Part shown: piece by piece, positions 1 through 6,105 of the stretch
Numbering within the stretch: the first letter of the stretch is position 1
How the letters are laid out: every line of letters begins with the position of its first letter
Origin: Candidatus Kapaibacterium sp.
Lineage (GTDB): Bacteria; Bacteroidota; Ignavibacteria; Kapaibacteriales; UBA2268
NCBI GenBank assembly: GCA_030835065.1
Contig: JAUQWR010000826.1
Span: forward strand, 1 to 13,241
Direction of reading: 5' to 3'
DNA: 13,241 nucleotides
Notes under the pieces: model-generated
The model's database searches: none
Told to the model about the DNA's origin: nothing
The model's input: only the letters and a program-made list of their open reading frames with translations
Translations under genes and position numbers: made by a program

Positions 1-849
1 TTTGAACGACTAATCTATCTATTATCTTTCTTTTTCTTAGGCTATCTTCTTTTTAGTCTTCCATTTGCATTTGCATTGGTTCTATGCTTATTTTCTTGTG
101 CAATACTGATAATAACACGTAATGCAAGTTATGCTCTAGGCAAAAGGCTTAGTGAGAATATTGCAGTTAAATTTGGCAAAACTATTATTTGGATTGCAAT
201 GCTTACCAAACCAGTAGCACTGCTCACAAATTACCTTATTAGATTGATTGCCGGCGAAAAAGATGAAGAAGCTGCTCGTGAAGAAATTTCTGAACTTGTG
301 GAAATTGCCCGCGAAGAAGGAAATCTTGATGACGATGAATATAGAATTTTAAAAAATATTATGAAATTCTCAGAGGTTCTTGTTTCAGACGTTATGACTC
401 CACGAACCGTTATCTTTAGTTGTAAAGCAGATACTTTGGTAAAAGATGTTATTAATATGCCCGAACTCAGAATGTATTCTCGATTCCCTATCTGGGAAGG
501 TGATTCTTTCGATACTGGTGTTATTGGTTATGTTATGGCAAAAGATGTTCTTCACGCTGCTTTAAGGGGCAAAAACAATAAAACTCTAAGAGATTTTAAA
601 CGTGATGTATATTTTATTCCCGAAAATGCTCCTCTAGATAATGCCCTTGATAGATTTCTAAATAGAAGACAGCATATTTTTATTGTTGTTGATGAATATG
701 GTGGAGTCGAAGGGCTGATTACAATGGAAGATGTTCTCGAAACTATGCTTGGTGTCGAAATTGTCGATGAAGCCGATAGGTTCGTTGATATGAGGGTCTT
801 AGCTAAACAAAGAAGAGATATTCGTATCTCAAATTTTGAAAAAAAATAA
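1..849 (+). CDS. CNNM/CBS-domain membrane protein (HlyC/CorC-like), 5' partial
   Basis: The reading frame is open from the first base, so the N-terminus lies outside the window; 282 codons are visible. The first ~60 codons are strongly hydrophobic, as expected for the last helices of a CNNM (DUF21) transmembrane domain. An acidic linker follows (around EEAAREEISELVEIA), then a CBS pair. CBS1 starts at a VMTPR motif near nt 390-405 and CBS2 spans about nt 595-765, with VVDEYGGVEGLITMEDVLE typical of the family. The protein ends shortly after an EIVDEAD motif and lacks the C-terminal CorC_HlyC domain, so it belongs to the shorter (~350-residue) subgroup. Members are inner-membrane proteins linked to Mg2+ or other divalent cation transport; the older name hemolysin is misleading. 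Substrate cannot be read from sequence. Family assignment is firm; the true start is unknown. Confidence 0.93.
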   Translation, partial: FERLIYLLSFFFLGYLLFSLPFAFALVLCLFSCAILIITRNASYALGKRLSENIAVKFGKTIIWIAMLTKPVALLTNYLIRLIAGEKDEEAAREEISELVEIAREEGNLDDDEYRILKNIMKFSEVLVSDVMTPRTVIFSCKADTLVKDVINMPELRMYSRFPIWEGDSFDTGVIGYVMAKDVLHAALRGKNNKTLRDFKRDVYFIPENAPLDNALDRFLNRRQHIFIVVDEYGGVEGLITMEDVLETMLGVEIVDEADRFVDMRVLAKQRRDIRISNFEKK

Positions 850-874
850 TTTTTTTTAAATTTTTTATTTTTTT
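839..874 (+). terminator. weak A/U-only hairpin at the end of the CNNM/CBS gene
   Basis: A run of A's ending in the stop codon (840-849) can pair with TTATTTTTTT (865-874), leaving a 15-nt loop rich in T. The stem has no G-C pairs, so as an intrinsic terminator it would be weak. It is the only candidate between this gene and the tRNA-Pro promoter region. Homopolymer chance pairing is a fair alternative. Confidence 0.22.
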
Positions 875-906
875 CTTGCGTATATCAAAAATTTTCCTTA
901 ATTTTG
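875..906 (+). promoter_or_regulatory. candidate Bacteroidetes-type promoter for tRNA-Pro
   Basis: TAATTTTG (899-906) matches the Bacteroidetes -7 consensus TAnnTTTG exactly. A CTTG (875-878) lies 20 nt upstream, where the -33 TTTG element is expected, with one mismatch. The 11-mer TTAATTTTGAA around the -7 element (898-908) is repeated exactly in front of the tRNA-Thr gene. Transcription would start roughly 30-40 nt before the mature tRNA 5' end, leaving a short leader for RNase P to remove. Confidence 0.45.
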
Positions 907-948
907 AATCTCTTTAATGATGACATTAATGATTTGTTAAATGAGAAT

Positions 949-1023
949 CGGGGTGTAGCGCAGCCCGGCTAGCGCACCTGGTTTGGGACCAGGGGGTCGG
1001 GGGTTCGAATCCCTCCACCCCGA
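949..1023 (+). tRNA. tRNA-Pro (anticodon UGG)
   Basis: A full cloverleaf can be drawn. The acceptor CGGGGTG (949-955) pairs with CACCCCG (1016-1022), with discriminator A1023. The anticodon stem CCTGG/CCAGG encloses the loop TTTGGGA, with anticodon TGG at 984-986, and a GTTCGAAT T-loop follows. The gene-encoded 3' end continues as CA rather than CCA, so CCA must be added after transcription. U34 in a proline tRNA is a known substrate class for TrhP-type hydroxylation (family knowledge), which is relevant to the U32 gene further along. Positions 38-40 are A, C, C, so this tRNA offers no uridine for TruA. Confidence 0.97.
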
Positions 1024-1024
1024 C

Positions 1025-1053
1025 AAGGCTTGAGAAATCAAGCCTTTTTTTTT
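1025..1053 (+). terminator. rho-independent terminator after tRNA-Pro
   Basis: A perfect 9-bp stem, AAGGCTTGA (1025-1033) and TCAAGCCTT (1038-1046), is closed by a GAAA tetraloop and runs into a tract of nine T's (1045-1053). It starts two bases after the tRNA discriminator, so it ends a monocistronic tRNA transcript. There is no T tract on the other strand, so it would not serve truA, which ends 25 bp away in the opposite direction. Confidence 0.92.
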
Positions 1054-1077
1054 ATTTATTAGCTAAACATCAATTCA

Positions 1078-1821
1078 TTAGAATATTTTATCAGAGTAGT
1101 ATATTTCTTCTAGTACTAAACCATTTGGAGCAGCCAATGGGCTTATACGATCTCTATTGGGGTTGTTCAGTTTGAAAAGAATTTCTTCTCGGGATATTTT
1201 TTTTCTGGAGTATTCAAGCATTGCACCAACTATTGAGCGCACCATGCCATAAACAAACCTATCTGCTTTTATTCTTAATCTCAAAAATTTCTCTTGTTCT
1301 TCCCAAAAACATTCTTCGATATTACATATATAGTTTTTTGTATCAGGATTATTTTTAGAAAATGAAGTAAAGCAATACTTACCAACAAAAAATTTACCTG
1401 AGTCCAATAATAGTTGCTTATCGAATGGAAATTTATAAAATGTAGAAAAATGCCTATCAAAAACTGACTCGATACATGCAAGAGTATATGAATACCTTCT
1501 AGCGCTTGCATCAAACCGCGCATGAAAATCTTCCTTTACATATTTAGCATCTTTTATTCTGATATCTCTCGGCAGTTTTGAATTAATAGCCTTGACAAGC
1601 TTATCCTCAGGGATATTAATTTCATTAATTCTAAAATTTGCTACCTGCCCCGAAGCATGAACTCCAGCATCTGTACGACCTGATCCAATCAGATTAATTT
1701 TATTTGCGATAACAAGTTCGATAGACTGTTCAATAGTCTGCTGCACAGTTATTGCATTTGCCTGAGTCTGCCAGCCTTTGTAATTAGTACCGTCGTATTC
1801 AATTAATAAAGCAATATTCAT
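1078..1821 (-). CDS. truA: tRNA pseudouridine(38-40) synthase TruA
   Basis: TruA converts uridines 38, 39 and 40 of the tRNA anticodon arm to pseudouridine. The 247-residue length is normal for bacterial TruA. The N-terminus (MNIALLIEYDGTNYKGWQ) matches the usual start of the family. The catalytic aspartate is D51 in GSGRTDAGVHA, followed by ANFRI. Later motifs include FHARFDASARRYSYTL and ADRFVYGMVRSIVGAMLE, the family's MVR-IVG segment. No Shine-Dalgarno precedes the ATG. It is divergent from feoA and converges on the tRNA-Pro transcript. tRNA-Thr(CGU) in this window has U39 and would be a target; that link is inference. Confidence 0.97.
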   Translation of the reverse strand: MNIALLIEYDGTNYKGWQTQANAITVQQTIEQSIELVIANKINLIGSGRTDAGVHASGQVANFRINEINIPEDKLVKAINSKLPRDIRIKDAKYVKEDFHARFDASARRYSYTLACIESVFDRHFSTFYKFPFDKQLLLDSGKFFVGKYCFTSFSKNNPDTKNYICNIEECFWEEQEKFLRLRIKADRFVYGMVRSIVGAMLEYSRKKISREEILFKLNNPNRDRISPLAAPNGLVLEEIYYSDKIF

Positions 1822-1841
1822 AAAACAATATCATTTTTTAC

Positions 1842-1849
1842 CAAAAATA
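1842..1849 (-). promoter_or_regulatory. candidate -7 element for truA
   Basis: Read on the minus strand these bases are TATTTTTG, an exact TAnnTTTG match, 20 nt upstream of the truA ATG. I found no matching TTTG at the -33 spacing, so this rests on one element in AT-rich DNA. Confidence 0.3.
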
Positions 1850-1902
1850 TTCATTAAAAATAAATTATTTAGTTTGAATGAAAAAATACTTTTTTATTTC
1901 TT

Positions 1903-1938
1903 TAGTTTTAACTATATTAGAGTATTAGCATTTCCTAA
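1903..1938 (+). promoter_or_regulatory. possible operator region upstream of feoA
   Basis: Two short inverted repeats lie in the truA-feoA intergenic region: TAGTT-TT-AACTA (1903-1914) and TTAG-n6-CTAA (1925-1938). The second resembles the outer half-sites of DtxR/IdeR boxes, but with different spacing. A repressor of the DtxR family is encoded two genes downstream, which makes an operator here plausible. The arms are only 4-5 bp in AT-rich DNA, so chance is a real possibility. Neither repeat clearly matches the 21-bp inverted repeat in front of the regulator gene. Confidence 0.2.
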
Positions 1939-1962
1939 ATGTGAAAAATAGGACAAATATAG

Positions 1963-2214
1963 ATGTTTTTGAGTGAAATGGCGAAGATAAAACTGACCGA
2001 TGCGCCGGCTGATAAAAAGCTGAAAATTAAAGAGATAACTGCCGGTGGAGATATCAAAAGACACTTGAATATTATAGGATTGCATGTCAATGACATCCTT
2101 ATTAAGCAAACTTGGGCAAAATGGGGTCCTGTTTTAGTCCAAAATTTATCTAATAGTGAATCTAAAGTCGCCATTGGCAGAGGTTTAGCAGATAAAATTA
2201 TTGTTGAGATTTAA
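1963..2214 (+). CDS. feoA: FeoA, ferrous iron transport accessory protein
   Basis: This small cytosolic SH3-fold protein is thought to support FeoB in Fe2+ uptake. It has 83 residues, close to the usual 75-85. The family pattern is visible: KLKIKEITAGG, then IGLHVNDILI, and near the end VAIGRGLADKIIVE, the conserved IGRGLA segment. I keep the first ATG because TAGGA (1949-1953) sits 9 nt upstream as a possible weak ribosome binding site. An ATG at 1978 (MAKIKLTD...) would give 78 residues and is also credible. It is the first gene of the feoA-feoB-dtxR-CDF run, 12 bp before feoB. Separate feoA and feoB differ from the FeoAB fusion common in Bacteroidia. Confidence 0.93.
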   Translation: MFLSEMAKIKLTDAPADKKLKIKEITAGGDIKRHLNIIGLHVNDILIKQTWAKWGPVLVQNLSNSESKVAIGRGLADKIIVEI

Positions 2215-2226
2215 TAAGTATTATAA

Positions 2227-4152
2227 ATGAAAAGTTTGTCCGCTGTACTTATCGGACAACCTAACTCCGGAAAAAGTACTTTGTTCAAAATGATGACCGA
2301 TAATAGGTCTTCATTAGCAGGCGCAACTGTCGATATAAATTCATCTGAAATAGATCTATATGGCACTAAATTCAGAATTGTAGATTTGCCGGGTCTATAC
2401 TCACTCAATCCAACTCATCCCGCTGAAGAGATAACCACAAAATATTTGATGAATCAAAATATTGATTTAATTATCAATGTTGTTGATGCTTCTATGCTTA
2501 CTCGGAGCCTCGAGCTCACTGTAGAATTGATGGAACTTGGTCTACCGATGATTGTTGTTTTAAATATGACTGATATCGCTGATAATAACGGTATCAAAAT
2601 TAATTTTCAACAATTGGAAACAATAATTGGTACCACTGTAGTTCCTACTCAGGCAGTCTATGGCAAAGGAATTAAAGAACTTACCGATATTACATTGCAA
2701 AAGTTTAATTCCCCACGAATAGCACCAATGGTTCTCAAATATACTCATCATCTCGAAGTAAAATTGAATGCAGTATCAGCAGATATCGAGCCACATCTTA
2801 AAGGATTAAATGGTTCACCAAGATTTTATGCTATTAAAGCAATCGAAAATCCTGATATGCTGCCAAATCATATAAATGAATTGATTGAGTCTTCTAAAAA
2901 AGCTATTGACGATGAAATTTATGGTAGCCATCATAAAGATGCTTTCGAAAGCATTTCTCTCGAGCGCCATCACTTAGCTATGTCGATTAGCGAACAAGTT
3001 ACAAGTTATAGTAAAATTAGGAAAGCTCCTTTATCTGAAAAATTTGATAATTGGCTGCTTCATCCAATTTTCGGTTATTTCTTCGTAATTGCTTTCTTCT
3101 TTATTTACTTCTTCACTATTTTTATAGTTGGTGATTTCTTTAGCAAGCTCAGCGCTCCGCCTTTAGATTGGCTATCGGGGCACATCGAAAGCCTGAAAAA
3201 CGTAAATGAGTTCTTGTGGCATACCGTAAATGGTGCTTTCTTAGGTTTTTCCGGAATTTTAGGTATAGTACTTCCCTATTTTCTACCTTTAGTATTTCTG
3301 ACATCAATTTATGAAGAATCTGGCTATTTGTCGAGAGTAGCTTTCTTAGTTGATGGACTTATGCATAAAATTGGACTTCATGGCAAGTCAGTAGCTCCAT
3401 TTATTTTGGGATTTGGCTGCTCTGTGCCTGCAATTTATGCAACGAGGATGATTGAAAACAAAAGGGATAGAATAATAACAAGCATTTTGATACCTTTTTT
3501 ACCTTGTTCTGCAAGGATTGCTGTTATTTTCGCTCTTTCAGTGGTTTATGCAAAGCCTTTCTGGGCTATTATTGTATACATCACTGTATTATTTGCAATA
3601 GCAATTCATGGCAAAATATTATCAAAGTTCCTAAAAAACCATACACCTCTTATTATGGATATACCAAGACTAAAAATTCCTTCACTCAAACAGTCATTCA
3701 ATAAAACAAGATTGAAAATCAATGATTTTGTGAAAGAAGCAATTTTATTTTTAGTAGTTGGTAGTGTTGTTTTGGGATGGATAGAATATTTTAATGTAGC
3801 ACATTACTTAGATTATATTTTTTCACCTGTTGTAAGCACATTGCTTGGACTTCCAGAAAAATTAGGTTCTACATTATTGTTTGGATTTTTCAGGAAAGAG
3901 TTAATATTAGTAATGGCAAACCAAGCCTTAGGCGTTCAGGCACTTGCACAATTGCCAATGACAGCCGACCAAACACTTGTATTTATAATATTTGTTACAT
4001 TCTACTTCCCTTGCTTTACTACATTTGTAGTGATTTGGAAGGAATTTGGTTGGAAAATTGTAACAATGTCGTCTGTACTTAGTATAATAATTGCAATCGT
4101 TGCATCTTTAATATTTAAAATAATATTAGCCCAATTGCAAAATTTTATTTAG
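2227..4152 (+). CDS. feoB: FeoB, ferrous iron transporter with N-terminal G domain
   Basis: This inner-membrane protein drives Fe2+ import under nucleotide control. At 641 residues it is shorter than E. coli FeoB (773) but within the range for the family. G-domain motifs: G1 GQPNSGKST (10-18), a G2 threonine in AGATVD (T34), G3 DLPG (53-56), and G4 NMTD (113-116) with FeoB's Met instead of Lys. A helical GDI-like region spans about 170-265. The membrane domain starts near residue 278. It carries both Gate-type motifs: GFGCSVPAIYATR (395-407, C398) followed by LPCSAR (C427), and later FFRKE (554-558) and FPCFTTF (C596). Switch I lacks the usual NWPGVTVE wording. There is no clear Shine-Dalgarno; translation may be coupled to feoA, 12 bp upstream. 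The regulator gene follows after 63 bp. Confidence 0.97.
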   Translation: MKSLSAVLIGQPNSGKSTLFKMMTDNRSSLAGATVDINSSEIDLYGTKFRIVDLPGLYSLNPTHPAEEITTKYLMNQNIDLIINVVDASMLTRSLELTVELMELGLPMIVVLNMTDIADNNGIKINFQQLETIIGTTVVPTQAVYGKGIKELTDITLQKFNSPRIAPMVLKYTHHLEVKLNAVSADIEPHLKGLNGSPRFYAIKAIENPDMLPNHINELIESSKKAIDDEIYGSHHKDAFESISLERHHLAMSISEQVTSYSKIRKAPLSEKFDNWLLHPIFGYFFVIAFFFIYFFTIFIVGDFFSKLSAPPLDWLSGHIESLKNVNEFLWHTVNGAFLGFSGILGIVLPYFLPLVFLTSIYEESGYLSRVAFLVDGLMHKIGLHGKSVAPFILGFGCSVPAIYATRMIENKRDRIITSILIPFLPCSARIAVIFALSVVYAKPFWAIIVYITVLFAIAIHGKILSKFLKNHTPLIMDIPRLKIPSLKQSFNKTRLKINDFVKEAILFLVVGSVVLGWIEYFNVAHYLDYIFSPVVSTLLGLPEKLGSTLLFGFFRKELILVMANQALGVQALAQLPMTADQTLVFIIFVTFYFPCFTTFVVIWKEFGWKIVTMSSVLSIIIAIVASLIFKIILAQLQNFI

Positions 4153-4194
4153 ATAAGAATAAAAAATTTCTTAGTTTAGCAGAAAAGATTATAA

Positions 4195-4215
4195 ACAAAT
4201 TAAGAATTAATTTGT
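4195..4215 (+). promoter_or_regulatory. 21-bp inverted repeat abutting the dtxR-family start codon
   Basis: Perfect 9-bp arms ACAAATTAA (4195-4203) and TTAATTTGT (4207-4215) flank a GAA spacer, and the ATG follows immediately at 4216. The length and symmetry fit a site for a dimeric DtxR-family repressor (operators of about 19-21 bp), suggesting autoregulation. As RNA it could instead form a 9-bp hairpin with a 3-nt loop right at the start codon and dampen translation. The sequence is not the classical DtxR/IdeR or MntR box. That it is an operator is inference; the symmetry is seen directly. Confidence 0.5.
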
Positions 4216-4887
4216 ATGATAAATGAAGATAAAAATCCATTAAGCCAGGCAGTACAAGACTACCTGAAAACAATCTACAAGCTGGAAGAACACGGCTTGG
4301 TTTCTACCACAAGTATTGCTAAAGAACTAAATATATCTGGTGCTTCTGTTACCGGTATGCTAAAAAGATTAGCCGGCATGAAATTAGTTGACTATAACTC
4401 CTACAAAGGCGTTAGATTGACTAATGAAGGCAGAAAGATAGCTTTAGAAATAATACGTCATCATAGATTACTTGAATTGTATCTTAAAGAAGCTTTAGGC
4501 TTCCCATTAGATAAAGTACATGACGAAGCATGCAGACTCGAACACGTTATTTCACCTGAATTTGTTGAAAAAATTGATGATATTCTGGGCAATCCGGAGT
4601 TTGATCCTCATGGTCACCCAATTCCATCAAAAGATGGTATTATCTCCAAAAATAATGAAATGGCTCTTATTTCTGCTAATCCAGGCGATGATGTAATTAT
4701 TACCAGACTTGCAGATTACGACGAAGAAATGCTTGCTTATTTCGAAAAGAAAGGTTTGATACCCGGTGTCGAAATGAAAGTTGTCGATAAAGCTCCTTTC
4801 AACGGTCCTGTTACTGTTTATTACGAAAATGAAAATCAGATTATCGGCAACGAAGTATCAAGAAACATTTTTGTCGAAGTAAAATAA
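4216..4887 (+). CDS. DtxR-family metal-dependent transcriptional repressor
   Basis: This cytosolic metal-activated repressor is probably iron-responsive. Its 223 residues contain all three DtxR domains: a winged HTH (about 8-72, with STTSIAKELNISGASVTGMLKRL), the dimerisation/metal domain (about 75-145), and a C-terminal FeoA/SH3-like domain (about 152-222). Metal ligands line up with DtxR: H83 and E87 (DtxR H79, E83), H102 (H98), then C106, E109 and H110 (C102, E105, H106) in VHDEACRLEH. At the DtxR Met10 position this protein has D15 (QDYLKTIY), as in MntR (Asp8). Cys106 argues against a pure MntR, but the Asp leaves Fe versus Mn preference open. It sits inside the feo operon, its stop directly joins the CDF start codon, and an inverted repeat lies at its own start. 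Confidence 0.93.
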   Translation: MINEDKNPLSQAVQDYLKTIYKLEEHGLVSTTSIAKELNISGASVTGMLKRLAGMKLVDYNSYKGVRLTNEGRKIALEIIRHHRLLELYLKEALGFPLDKVHDEACRLEHVISPEFVEKIDDILGNPEFDPHGHPIPSKDGIISKNNEMALISANPGDDVIITRLADYDEEMLAYFEKKGLIPGVEMKVVDKAPFNGPVTVYYENENQIIGNEVSRNIFVEVK

Positions 4888-5817
4888 ATGTCGCACGATC
4901 ATCATCATCATGATCATCATAATATTGATAAGGAAACAAGCAGTTTTAGACTGCTTGTTTCCTTTTTAGTTAATCTTATCATTGCCTTAGCAGAGATTAT
5001 TGGAGGAATTTTATCAAATTCTTTAGCTTTAGTTTCTGATGCCATTCATAACCTTAGCGATACTATCTCAATTTTTATTGCATATCTGGCTATCAAAGTA
5101 GGTAAAAAACCTTCCAATAATAGAAAAACCTTTGGTTACAAAAGGATAGAAATATTAGCAGCACTATTCAATTCAGCTACACTATTTGGAATATGTTTGT
5201 TTCTGATTTATCAATCTGTTTTAAGATTTTTCGATCAGGAAAAAATTGATTCCGACACTATGCTGATTGTTGCAGTAATTGGATTATTAGGCAATTTGAC
5301 TGCAATGATTTTATTGAATAGAGATAAATCAAAGAATATTAATATAAAAGCAGCTTATTTGCATTTGCTTGGAGATACAATCTCTTCTGTTGCTGTAGTT
5401 GCTGGTGCTATATTAATTAAGTTCTATAATATATTTTGGATTGATGCATTAATCACTTGTGCTATTTCATTATACATTTTGAAAGAAACTTATGAAATAC
5501 TTAAACAGGTTTATTCTATATTAATGCAGTCAACTCCTTCGGGCATAAATATCGAAGAGATTAAATCAAGATTGGAACAAATTGCTGGAATTGAAAACAT
5601 ACATCATATTCATATTTGGAATCTTACTGATTCTCAGATTCATTTTGAGTGTCACGTAGATTTTTGTAATGATTTATTATTGAGCGAAGCCGATGCCTTA
5701 AGAGAAAAAATAAATGAAATTCTGCATCATGAATTTGATATCGATCATATTACTATTCAAGTAGAATACAAACACTGCACAGATATATCATTAATTAATA
5801 AAACTGAATCTTTATAA
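4888..5817 (+). CDS. Cation diffusion facilitator (CDF) efflux transporter, Zn-type motif
   Basis: An inner-membrane antiporter that exports divalent metal in exchange for protons. Its 309 residues fit the ZitB/CzcD type. It begins with a His/Asp-rich tail (HDHHHHDHH) and then six hydrophobic segments. The transport-site motifs are SDAIHNLSD (H54-xxx-D58) and HLLGD (H159-xxx-D163), the HD-HD pattern usually associated with Zn2+. The C-terminal cytoplasmic domain (from about 215) carries IENIHHIHIWNLTDSQIHFECHVD and HHEFDIDHITIQVE, with several potential metal-binding histidines. The ATG directly follows the stop of the regulator gene, so the two are surely cotranscribed. Placement with feoAB and dtxR suggests relief of metal overload. 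Iron or manganese export cannot be excluded from motifs alone. Confidence 0.95.
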   Translation: MSHDHHHHDHHNIDKETSSFRLLVSFLVNLIIALAEIIGGILSNSLALVSDAIHNLSDTISIFIAYLAIKVGKKPSNNRKTFGYKRIEILAALFNSATLFGICLFLIYQSVLRFFDQEKIDSDTMLIVAVIGLLGNLTAMILLNRDKSKNINIKAAYLHLLGDTISSVAVVAGAILIKFYNIFWIDALITCAISLYILKETYEILKQVYSILMQSTPSGINIEEIKSRLEQIAGIENIHHIHIWNLTDSQIHFECHVDFCNDLLLSEADALREKINEILHHEFDIDHITIQVEYKHCTDISLINKTESL

Positions 5818-5818
5818 G

Positions 5819-5849
5819 TTTGAATTATTAGAATTTTTTTTTAATTTTG
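5819..5849 (+). promoter_or_regulatory. Bacteroidetes-type promoter for tRNA-Thr
   Basis: TTTG (5819-5822) and TAATTTTG (5842-5849) are separated by 19 nt, matching the -33 TTTG / -7 TAnnTTTG arrangement of Bacteroidetes. The mature tRNA begins 9 nt after the -7 element. The 11-mer TTAATTTTGAA (5841-5851) is identical to that upstream of tRNA-Pro. The T tract between the two elements could also serve as a crude terminator for the metal operon, but no convincing stem precedes it. Confidence 0.6.
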
Positions 5850-5858
5850 AAACCCTAA

Positions 5859-5931
5859 GCCAACTTAGCTCAGTTGGTAGAGCAAATCATTCGTAATGAT
5901 TAGGTCAAGGGTTCAAGTCCCTTAGTTGGCT
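5859..5931 (+). tRNA. tRNA-Thr (anticodon CGU)
   Basis: The acceptor GCCAACT (5859-5865) pairs with AGTTGGC (5924-5930); discriminator T5931. The D-arm is GCTC/GAGC. The anticodon stem AATCA/TGATT has loop TTCGTAA, with anticodon CGT at 5892-5894 (reads ACG). The T-arm AAGGG/CCCTT has loop TTCAAGT. CCA is not encoded. Position 39 is U (5897), a standard TruA target. A small CTAATA-TTA-TATTAG hairpin follows directly (5932-5946), without a clear T tract. Confidence 0.97.
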
Positions 5932-5993
5932 CTAATATTATATTAGTATTTACTGAATATAGATTTATATATCCAATTTATAAATTTTATTTC

Positions 5994-6001
5994 TATATTT
6001 G
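5994..6001 (+). promoter_or_regulatory. isolated TAnnTTTG element
   Basis: TATATTTG is an exact match to the Bacteroidetes -7 consensus, in the short gap between tRNA-Thr and the 3' end of the minus-strand lipoprotein gene. No TTTG lies at the proper upstream distance. If active, it would transcribe the 30-codon frame starting at 6013 and antisense RNA to the lipoprotein gene. Confidence 0.2.
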
Positions 6002-6012
6002 CACGATAGTAT

Positions 6013-6105
6013 ATGAAAATCGGAATAATATTTATAAATTTAATATCATTATTTATCAATCATTTTCTTATTATGTTTTATTTTTTCATTTGCTGTTCCA
6101 TATAA
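6013..6105 (+). CDS. possible 30-residue hydrophobic peptide
   Basis: An ATG 12 nt after a TATATTTG element opens a 30-codon frame ending in TAA at 6103-6105. The product (MKIGIIFINLISLFINHF...) is a single hydrophobic stretch with one lysine at the N-terminus, like a small membrane peptide or a bare signal sequence. It overlaps the last ~28 bp of the lipoprotein gene on the other strand. There is no Shine-Dalgarno, and a frame of this size in AT-rich DNA easily arises by chance. Reported for completeness only. Confidence 0.12.
   Translation: MKIGIIFINLISLFINHFLIMFYFFICCSI

Noticed and set aside
1025..1053. Terminator considered as bidirectional, also ending truA
   Set aside because: The T tract exists only on the plus-strand side; on the minus strand the stem is followed by GTCGGGG, so it cannot act as an intrinsic terminator for truA.
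1281..1523. 80-codon open frame on the minus strand
   Set aside because: It lies inside truA in another frame, and its product has no recognisable motif; truA is clearly the real gene.
2211..2408. 65-codon minus-strand open frame opposite the start of feoB
   Set aside because: Antisense to the well-conserved G domain of feoB; a shadow of the codon structure.
4888..4922. His-codon-rich start of the CDF gene considered as a histidine attenuator leader
   Set aside because: The CAT/CAC run belongs to the N-terminal metal-binding tail of a full-length transporter; there is no leader stop or attenuator, and no histidine biosynthesis gene follows.
5975..5986. 12-bp perfect palindrome AATTTATAAATT
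   Set aside because: Made only of A and T in very AT-rich intergenic DNA; expected by chance and not positioned at a clear promoter.
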